The translations under genes were made by a program, and so were the position numbers. 64,000 bases of DNA from Chitinophagaceae bacterium (GTDB lineage Bacteria; Bacteroidota; Bacteroidia; Chitinophagales; Chitinophagaceae): contig JADKAJ010000003.1 in the NCBI GenBank assembly GCA_016719165.1, positions 342,927-406,926 on the forward strand. Reading direction: 5' to 3'. Shown piece by piece: positions 36,119-43,600 of this stretch. Within the stretch, counting starts at the first letter, position 1. Each line of letters opens with the position of its first letter. The notes under the pieces were generated by a model, which had not been told where the DNA came from, searched no databases, and worked only from the letters and a program-made list of their open reading frames with translations.

Positions 36119-36955
36119 TTAAAGAAATAAAACATCTTCATCATCGGCTTCCTGGTTATTTAGTTCAAGAAAAACCTGGTATAAGCTTTCTATAGCCAGT
36201 TTTCCTTCATCGCCAAGGTCGAGACTGTAATTGTTTACATACAAGTCAATATGCTGCCGCATCACATCTTCACTCATTTCCTGCGAATGTTGTTTAACAT
36301 AATCCGGGATTAACGGATGGTTTTTAAATGCGAAATCGAGGCTTTTGCGGATCAGTTCATTCACTTTCAATGCCAGTGATCTTTTTACCCATTGATTGAT
36401 AGCAATACCACCCAGTGGAAGAGGCAGCTCCATCCTCTCCTCCCAATATTCACCAAGATCTTTCACTTTATGCAGACCTTTCTGCTGGTAGGTAAACCGG
36501 TTTTCATGAATGATAACGCCGAGGTCGGTTTCTTTATTAACTAAAGCCTCTTCGATAGCTGAAAAGAGCATGAATCTTTTATCTTTAGCTTCCGGGTAGG
36601 CAAAACTGAAAAGCAGGTTAGCTGTCGTATTAACACCAGGTAGCGCAATGGAAGCCTGGTTGATTTCCTCATTTGTTATCTCCTGCTGTGAGTCTGTAAT
36701 TAATATTGGCCCGACTCCTTTCCCAAGGGCACTTCCTGCATTCAGCAGTGTATAATATTCTAAGGATTTAAAGAAAGCAGGGAAACTAAGCTTGGTAACA
36801 TCCAGCTTGCCTTCCAGTGCCCATTGATTCAGCGTTTCAACATCCTGCAATACTACGTCGAACTCCAATCCCTCAGTATCAATTTTTTTATTGACGAGTG
36901 CATCAAAAATGAATGTATCATTGGGGCAGGGAGAAAATCCTAAAGTGAGTTTCAT
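36119..36955 (-). CDS. mqnD: 1,4-dihydroxy-6-naphthoate synthase (futalosine pathway)
   Basis: 278 residues. The opening LGFSPCPNDTFIFDALV is diagnostic of MqnD; TKLSFPAFF and SALGKGVGPIL follow. MqnD converts cyclic dehypoxanthine futalosine to 1,4-dihydroxy-6-naphthoate in the menaquinone pathway that does not use the classical men genes. It overlaps mqnB by four bases on the same strand. Confidence 0.93.
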   Translation of the reverse strand: MKLTLGFSPCPNDTFIFDALVNKKIDTEGLEFDVVLQDVETLNQWALEGKLDVTKLSFPAFFKSLEYYTLLNAGSALGKGVGPILITDSQQEITNEEINQASIALPGVNTTANLLFSFAYPEAKDKRFMLFSAIEEALVNKETDLGVIIHENRFTYQQKGLHKVKDLGEYWEERMELPLPLGGIAINQWVKRSLALKVNELIRKSLDFAFKNHPLIPDYVKQHSQEMSEDVMRQHIDLYVNNYSLDLGDEGKLAIESLYQVFLELNNQEADDEDVLFL

Positions 36956-37605
36956 ATATTTTTTAACAAACGGATTAGTTCATTGTTCAGGTTACTGATT
37001 GACTCTTTCATATTCCAGTTCTTCTTATTTCTTTCAGCTATATAATTGCTGATGCCCCTGATCTGTAAAAACGGAATTTTTTCCATTAAACAGACATAAT
37101 GTAAGGCAGCTCCTTCCATTGATTCAATAACAGGGTTAAAAGCTTGTTTGTAAAATTTTACTTTTTGTTTTGAGGTGGTGATTTCGTTGACCGAGACAGC
37201 TTTTACTTTTTTTAGTTTAACTTTTTTCAATAGCTCACTCTTGTTGATCAACCATCCTTTTTTAAATGGGTATTGATCCTGGGGTACCAGTTCGAGATCG
37301 AACATGGTTTTTAACTTATTCAATTCAATTACACTCTGATCAGCGATAGCTTCCTGTTTAACAGCTACCACTGAACCCAGTTGCATAGTATTATCAAAAC
37401 AACCTCCGACCCCTGCCTGTATGATAAGGTCGGGTCGTTTTATTGCCAATTGCCTGGTCAGGGAATAAGTAGTTGCAGTGAGGCCAATACCTGTAAGCAA
37501 CACATCAATATGCAATTGTTCAGGCAACTCTTTTTTTATTCTGTAATAGGTCAGAAAGGGAGCGATTTCCAGTGGCGTTGCAGCAACTATAAGGCAGTTC
37601 GGCAT
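36952..37605 (-). CDS. mqnB: Futalosine hydrolase (futalosine pathway)
   Basis: 217 residues from ATG 37605; a TTG at 37644 is disfavoured. A nucleoside-phosphorylase-like fold: AATPLEIAPF near the N-terminus, GVGGCF (about 75), and ESMEGAALHYVC (about 171-182), which holds the nucleoside-binding Met-Glu. It removes hypoxanthine from futalosine. The stop overlaps the start of mqnD, giving a two-gene operon; mqnA and mqnC must lie elsewhere. Confidence 0.9.
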   Translation of the reverse strand: MPNCLIVAATPLEIAPFLTYYRIKKELPEQLHIDVLLTGIGLTATTYSLTRQLAIKRPDLIIQAGVGGCFDNTMQLGSVVAVKQEAIADQSVIELNKLKTMFDLELVPQDQYPFKKGWLINKSELLKKVKLKKVKAVSVNEITTSKQKVKFYKQAFNPVIESMEGAALHYVCLMEKIPFLQIRGISNYIAERNKKNWNMKESISNLNNELIRLLKNI

Positions 37606-37694
37606 AAAGGGAGATCTGTTATTTGTCCAAATCCGGAACTGCAAGGTAGGTAAACTATCTTCTACTTCCGGCTTCAGGGATAGCTTAATTCACT

Positions 37695-37702
37695 TACCTT
37701 TG
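37695..37702 (+). promoter_or_regulatory. Possible -7 promoter element for the pterin genes
   Basis: TACCTTTG fits TAnnTTTG and lies 49 bases before the start at 37752. The upstream TTTG element is not evident. Confidence 0.35.
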
Positions 37703-37751
37703 CGCCTCACTTTTCCTCCGCCCAATGCTGTGAGGAACTAAAAAGTAAAGC

Positions 37752-38171
37752 ATGGTTTACTTAACACGAATTGAGCATTTTAACGCTGCCCATAAACTGT
37801 ATAATCCCAGCTGGTCAAAGGAAAAAAATGATGAAGTGTTTGGCAAATGTGCCAATGAAAACTGGCATGGCCACAATTTTGAACTTTTTGTGACTATTAA
37901 GGGCATGCCTGATCCGGATACAGGATTTATTTTCGATGCCAAAAAGCTGGGCACTATCGTCCAGGATAGCATCATCGAAAAGCTTGACCATCGTAATTTG
38001 AACATAGATGTTGATTTTATGCGGGGTAAGCTTTGTTCTATTGAAAACCTGGTAATTGGTATCTGGAACGAACTGGAGCCACATCTTCCGGCTTCTGTTC
38101 ATCTGCATTGCCTGAAACTGGTGGAGACCTCTAAAATTTATGTAGAATATTACGGAGAAAGTAATTTATAG
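37752..38171 (+). CDS. queD: 6-carboxytetrahydropterin synthase homologue (complete zinc site)
   Basis: 139 residues of the PTPS/QueD family. The zinc ligands are His14 (FNAAH), His39 and His41 (WHGHNF); catalytic Cys33 (FGKCAN) is present, as are the LDHRNLN loop and the C-terminal VETSKIYVEYYGE with the substrate-binding Glu. QueD makes 6-carboxytetrahydropterin from dihydroneopterin triphosphate, the product of FolE, for queuosine synthesis. It is the first of two such genes before folE. Confidence 0.9.
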   Translation: MVYLTRIEHFNAAHKLYNPSWSKEKNDEVFGKCANENWHGHNFELFVTIKGMPDPDTGFIFDAKKLGTIVQDSIIEKLDHRNLNIDVDFMRGKLCSIENLVIGIWNELEPHLPASVHLHCLKLVETSKIYVEYYGESNL

Positions 38172-38235
38172 AACAATATGACTTTATTATTGTTATCCTT
38201 TACCGTCAGGCTGATTTATTTCCATAAATTGTAGT

Positions 38236-38649
38236 ATGAGCAAAAAGGTAGCTGTTTTCAGAAAGGAGCATTTTAATGCGGCACATCGCCTTTTCAACCC
38301 TTCGTGGGATGAAGAAAGGAATAATAAAATATTCGGTAAATGTGCGCTGCCCAATTATCAGGGCCATAATTATGAATTGATCGTGAAAGTGGTGGGAGAG
38401 CCTAATACCAATACGGGTTATGTAATGGATATGAAAGAACTCAGTGATATTATTCAACGGGAAATAATAGAACGGTTTGATCACCGAAACCTGAACCTTG
38501 ACACCAAAGAATTCAAGCACCTGAATCCTACGGCAGAAAATATTGCCGTTGTTATATATGAATTATTGCGTCCCCATATTGATACAAAGCTGGATATGCA
38601 GATCCGTTTGTATGAAACACCCCGAAATTTTGTGGAGTACCCGGTTTAA
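38236..38649 (+). CDS. 6-carboxytetrahydropterin synthase homologue with an altered zinc site
   Basis: 137 residues, a paralogue of the preceding gene. His17 (FNAAH), Cys36 (FGKCAL), the FDHRNLN loop and the terminal Glu (YETPRNFVEY) are kept. The first His of the HGH zinc motif is Gln42 (NYQGHNY), with codon CAG clearly read. It therefore has one canonical zinc ligand fewer. It lies 18 bases upstream of folE and may use the FolE product differently, for example in a pyruvoyl-tetrahydropterin-like or regulatory role; this is inference. Confidence 0.85.
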   Translation: MSKKVAVFRKEHFNAAHRLFNPSWDEERNNKIFGKCALPNYQGHNYELIVKVVGEPNTNTGYVMDMKELSDIIQREIIERFDHRNLNLDTKEFKHLNPTAENIAVVIYELLRPHIDTKLDMQIRLYETPRNFVEYPV

Positions 38650-38667
38650 AAAATAATACTTTTTTAT

Positions 38668-39264
38668 ATGGCATATAAGAAAACAGAACAGTACGATGAG
38701 CAAACAACCACCGGGTTGATCAAAAGCTATAAGGAAGCTATCGCCTTACTGGGGGAAGACCCGGAAAGGGAAGGGTTACAGAAAACTCCGGAGAGAGTAG
38801 CAAAGGCCATGCAATATTTAACGCAAGGGTACCAGTTGGATGCACATGCAATATTGAATTCTGCCAAATTTCATGAAGATGTAAGCGAAATGATTGTAGT
38901 GAAGGATATTGAAGTGTATAGTATGTGTGAGCATCATATGTTGCCTTTTTTTGGAAAAGCACATGTGGCTTATATTCCTAATGGCTGGATTACAGGTCTT
39001 AGCAAAGTAGCCAGAATTGTTGATGTATTTTCCCGGCGCATGCAGGTACAGGAAAGATTGACCATCCAGATAAAAGACGCCATTAAGGAAACATTGAACC
39101 CGTTGGGAGTCGCTGTCGTTATTGAGGCACAACATTTATGCATGATGATGCGGGGTGTGCAAAAACAGAACTCAGTTACAACAACTTCTGCATTTGACGG
39201 CGAGTTCCAGAAAAACTCGACAAGAAGTGAATTTATGAAGCTGATAACGGCTCACCTGAGCTGA
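38668..39264 (+). CDS. folE: GTP cyclohydrolase I
   Basis: 198 residues. SMCEHHMLPFFGKAHVAYIP (about 89-108) and HLCMMMRGVQK (about 153-163) provide the Cys-His...Cys zinc site and the catalytic His of GTP cyclohydrolase I. The enzyme opens GTP to dihydroneopterin triphosphate, feeding both folate and the pterin synthases encoded upstream. A strong terminator closes this three-gene cluster. Confidence 0.96.
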   Translation: MAYKKTEQYDEQTTTGLIKSYKEAIALLGEDPEREGLQKTPERVAKAMQYLTQGYQLDAHAILNSAKFHEDVSEMIVVKDIEVYSMCEHHMLPFFGKAHVAYIPNGWITGLSKVARIVDVFSRRMQVQERLTIQIKDAIKETLNPLGVAVVIEAQHLCMMMRGVQKQNSVTTTSAFDGEFQKNSTRSEFMKLITAHLS

Positions 39265-39285
39265 TTGACAACGAAATTTAATTTA

Positions 39286-39329
39286 ATGCCATAAAGATTT
39301 TTCTAATCGAAACCTTTATGGCATTTTTG
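39286..39329 (+). terminator. Terminator of the queD-folE cluster
   Basis: A perfect 11-bp stem (39286-39296 with 39314-39324) is followed by TTTTG-TTTG, 22 bases after the folE stop. Confidence 0.85.
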
Positions 39330-39351
39330 TTTGTATTAACCACCAGTTACC

Positions 39352-40230
39352 ATGAAACATGCTTTTATTTTTCCCGGCCAGGGTTCGCAATTCCGGGGTA
39401 TGGGAAAAGAACATTATGATAATAGTGCCTTTGCCAAAAAATTATTTGAACAGGCGAATGAGATTTTAGGTTTCCGGATCTCAGATATCATGTTTGAAGG
39501 TACTGATGAAGATCTAAAGCAAACCAACGTAACACAACCTGCTATTTTTTTACATTCCATCATTGCTTTTAAAAGTATTGAAACTATCAAACCGGATATG
39601 GTGGCTGGTCATTCATTAGGTGAGTTTTCTGCATTGGTTGCCAATGGGGTATTGAGCTTTGAAGATGGCCTGCACCTGGTAGCTGCCCGTGCCAGGGCTA
39701 TGCAGCATGCCTGTGATAAGGAGCCCGGGACAATGGCGGCTATTCTTGGACTGGATGATGAAAAAGTGGAAACTATCTGTAATGCAATTGAGGAAGTGGT
39801 AGTACCGGCCAATTATAATTGTCCGGGTCAATTAGTCATCAGTGGTTCTTTAAAAGGAATTGAAATAGCCTGTGAACAGTTGAAAAATGCCGGGGCTAAG
39901 AGGGCTCTTGTTTTACCTGTAGGTGGTGCTTTCCATTCTCCATTAATGATGCATGCAGAAGAAGAACTGATAGCAGCCATCGAAAAAGCCAATTTTTATC
40001 AACCGGTTTGCCCGGTGTATCAGAATGTAGCAGCAAAAGCAGTGATCCGGCCGGAAGAAATTAAAATGAATTTAATTCACCAGCTGACCGGCCCCGTAAG
40101 ATGGACACAAAGTGTGCAGTCAATGATCGCAGATGGTGCTACCAGGTTTACCGAAGCCGGTCCCGGTAAAGTATTACAAGGATTAGTATTAAAAATCAAT
40201 AAAGAGATGCAGGTAGAAGGAGTGAACTGA
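39352..40230 (+). CDS. fabD: Malonyl-CoA:ACP transacylase
   Basis: 292 residues. FPGQGSQFRGMGKE (7-20), nucleophile Ser88 in GHSLGEFSAL, and the catalytic His in GGAFHSPLM (about 199) identify FabD, which loads malonyl groups on acyl carrier protein for fatty-acid synthesis. There are no neighbouring fab genes. It converges on the LytTR gene with nine bases between stops. Confidence 0.95.
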   Translation: MKHAFIFPGQGSQFRGMGKEHYDNSAFAKKLFEQANEILGFRISDIMFEGTDEDLKQTNVTQPAIFLHSIIAFKSIETIKPDMVAGHSLGEFSALVANGVLSFEDGLHLVAARARAMQHACDKEPGTMAAILGLDDEKVETICNAIEEVVVPANYNCPGQLVISGSLKGIEIACEQLKNAGAKRALVLPVGGAFHSPLMMHAEEELIAAIEKANFYQPVCPVYQNVAAKAVIRPEEIKMNLIHQLTGPVRWTQSVQSMIADGATRFTEAGPGKVLQGLVLKINKEMQVEGVN

Positions 40231-40239
40231 TCTGCATCG

Positions 40240-40554
40240 TCAGGCAACCATTCTTTTTACTACATTTTTCTTTCTCTTACTGATCTGTAATTGTTCGCCG
40301 TTTACCAATGTCAGTATCTTATTGCAGGAAATACTTGAAATGAAATTCCTGTTTACAATATGCCCCCTGTGAATGCGGTAAAAAATATCCTCTGGAAGTT
40401 TGCCTTCAAACCATAACAGCAATTTTGCCACAGTTAGCGGATATTCATTATCAAAATAGATCTTGCAGTAATTGCTAATCGCCTGGATGCGGATGATATT
40501 TTCCGCCCTTACTGATTTCAGACCTTTGTTTGTTGGAATTAAAAACAGTTGCAT
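40240..40554 (-). CDS. Stand-alone LytTR DNA-binding protein
   Basis: 104 residues consisting almost only of a LytTR domain: IIRIQAISNYCKIYF, LPEDIFYRIHRGHIVNRNFI and LTLVNGEQLQISKRKK. There is no receiver domain, so it is not a phosphorylation-dependent regulator in the usual sense. It lies 52 bases downstream of the RHS-like giant gene on the same strand, separated by a hairpin, which makes a regulatory link to that operon plausible but unproven. Confidence 0.88.
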   Translation of the reverse strand: MQLFLIPTNKGLKSVRAENIIRIQAISNYCKIYFDNEYPLTVAKLLLWFEGKLPEDIFYRIHRGHIVNRNFISSISCNKILTLVNGEQLQISKRKKNVVKRMVA

Positions 40555-40570
40555 ATAATTGTATTTTAAG

Positions 40571-40600
40571 CGGCTGCTATACTTAAAAATATAGCAGCCG
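40571..40600 (-). terminator. Hairpin between the RHS gene and the LytTR gene
   Basis: A perfect 11-bp stem, CGGCTGCTATA (40571-40581) with TATAGCAGCCG (40590-40600). On the minus strand it lies just after the RHS stop, but no strong T-run follows, so it may be a partial terminator or an mRNA-stabilising structure. Confidence 0.55.
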
Positions 40601-40605
40601 GGAGG

Positions 40606-43600
40606 TTATTTTAAAATGGTAAGTGTAAAGCCTGCATTAACATTGCCGGTGGAGCCGTGGTTCATCCTGAGTGTACGAATAGTTACATTGGAATTTATCT
40701 GTGGATAGTTGGATTTTCCTCCATTCACTATCACATCGGTATTTGCATCTGGCAGGCTGTTGCAACTCCAGTTGGCTGGGTTTTCCCATACATTACTGAT
40801 AGTGCCCTCCCAGGTCATTCCAAATTTTAATAAGAATATAGTGCTGTAAATATTTCCATTAACCAGGCACCTGTACTGGTAACCATACATAGATGACGGA
40901 GCGTTTGTGATAGCTAGAATGGATGTCGATGTGCCGCTATATACACCCCCATCAGAAATATCAACAAAGCCCGACCCTGTGTCCACCTGCCATTGATAAG
41001 CGGCGCCGGAAAGTTTGGAATCGAACGACACATTTCCGTTTGGACATATTATATGTTCACCGCTTAAGACGATTATACTGTCCACCAGTCTTAATGATTC
41101 AATATTCCCGGTACTGTCTGTTGCGGTTACATGAAATTTATAGGTATGTTCAGCTACCCCGATGAAAGTGGTGTCGGCTCCACGGAAATTAGAAATATAT
41201 AATTCCGGTGCGCCACCATTATCTGATACGAAGATAGAATACCCTTTCACCCCGGAGCCATTAATGTCGTCTGATCCGGTATAGGTTATCGTAATTTCTG
41301 TATTCACTGTACTGGCCGGCAGGTTGTTAATACTGCTGACAGGCGGCAATGCATCAATTGTATTTTTTTCGATATTAGTAGGGATGATTTCGTTGCTGTC
41401 AAAAATAATTTCTGCGCTGGCCAGCACTGTGTCCAGTGTTTGTGCAGTGGTAACCGGTTTGATACTAAAGTTGACAAATCCATGTCCATAGGTTTGGTTT
41501 GTGCTATCCTGCAATAAAAGAAAACCTTTTAAGGGGTCAGCCGGGGCAAGCAAGGTAACTGGGTCAATTGACTGGAACTCCCAGAAAGCATGGTTGTTCA
41601 CCACATCATAGCCTGCAATAACATCCACAAATAATCCCAGCGAATCTCTGCAATCCAGTCTTTGATAATAGGAGGCAGTGGCAGGAGGTACAGTAAATGT
41701 CAGACTGTTGAAACCAAAACTACCCAACTGGAAAGTTGCCGCATCTATTTTTTCATGTACCGGCACAACAACCTTTACATATTTGGCAGGAGCACTGGCA
41801 GAGATATCATTTTCATATGTCACTGTATAGGGTAGCCTGTCGTTTATGCTCACCCAGCTTTTATCCGGTGCACCATCGGGCCCGATGATCTCGTTAGGGT
41901 CCCATGATGCGATGGCTTCGGTAGTGGAATTTGGATCATATGAGGGTCCGGCAGGTTTTTGGGTACCGCCGTTATTATTCTGAGGGCAATCGGCCCGCCT
42001 TTTCCTGATTTCTTTACTATTTGTTTTATGATAGAACTTCAGGAATTTTTTAAGTGTTCCGTTTTTGCGGTGAAACTCCATAAGCTCTTCATCCATATTT
42101 TGATCTACATCATTTTCGCCAAAAGTTTGTCCATATTCGGCAGACCATTCATTCATACTTTTACCTGTAGCCTGTTGCTGTAAAAAATCAGCGAAACTAT
42201 ATGCCGACCCAATCCCGGTAAAATTAAGGGCACTTTGTGCTAAATTACCACCGGAAAGACTTAATTCCGCTCCATCAATTGTACCATTATTATAATTATT
42301 GATAGCCTCTCCAAAACTGTGACCTTTTATCACGAGATCAAGAACATTTAATCCCTTACCGACCTTATCCAGCCCATTCGCTACTTTTGCAATTTTGGAA
42401 CCGTCTGGCACTTTTACGTTTTTCATTTGTTCTAGAATTTTATTTGCTTTATTTAAATTCTTTGCACCTTCTTTCCCTCCTTTCATCATGCTTTTTGCTT
42501 TATACCATGCCCATTCTTTCTGTAACTGATTTAGCTCCTCCAAGGCTTTGTTTTGATTGTATTGGTTGATTTCATTGTGTAATACTTCATAAGCACTAAA
42601 AAGGAAGTTTTCCCAACCTGCAACGAATTCTACAGATTTTACACTGTTGTTAAAATCGTTTTGCTCCTTATTTTCCGGACAATCCTCAAGTCCCAGCACA
42701 TCAACTCCATTCGCCGGGTTATTATGTACATACTGGTACATGCCCATTCCATCAGCATAGCCTATCAAATCCCTTTGGCTGAATAAGCCAGTTTCAGGAT
42801 TGTATTCACGAAAGAAAAACTTGTACATGCCTGTTGCGCTGTCATATTCCTGGCCGGTAAAGCCAAATCGGTTACCTGCAATTGAACCCGGCAAAGGATT
42901 ATTCAGCGAATCATAAATGTTCATTTTGCCATACACATCGTAATCATATTTTTCAATAAGTCTTCCCTGCTGGTTGGTAATGGCTTCTATTGAGTTCAGT
43001 TCGTTCTGATGATAGAAATACTGGTTGTTGTCCTTTTCATTCACCACCGGTCTCAGCCAACCTGCATAAATTGTTTTATTCAGTATAGTGTTACCGGCAT
43101 TATCTCTTTCTTCGATGGGAGTGATGCCTGAAAAAGTATAGTTGCGGGTAGTGCCATTTATATTTTTACGGGTTCTCCTGTTCAATGCATCATACTGGTA
43201 AGTGATAATATTGACAGGCGAGGAAGAATCTTTTAACAATCTCTTTTCAGCATCATAGAATTTAAAAAACTGCCCATCATAGGTGAGATTGCCATTGTTG
43301 TCATAAGTAAAATTGATATTTTGAGTACCATTATTACTGTTGGTTAGCTGGTTCAGGTTATTGCCGGTGTACGTTGTATTTATACCATTCTGATTGGCAG
43401 CAGTTCTATTTCCGAGCGCATCGTAATTGTATATATTCTCGATTACAGGGCTTCCTCCGATAACCCCTCTTTTATAATTGGTTAGCCTGCGGCCGTTATC
43501 GAAAGTAAATTGTTCCGATTTGGCCGGATCGTTCAGCCGGTTAATTGAAGTTTTCTGTTGTTCGTTATTATAGGTAAAGTAGTTGTTTTGTATGGAACCG

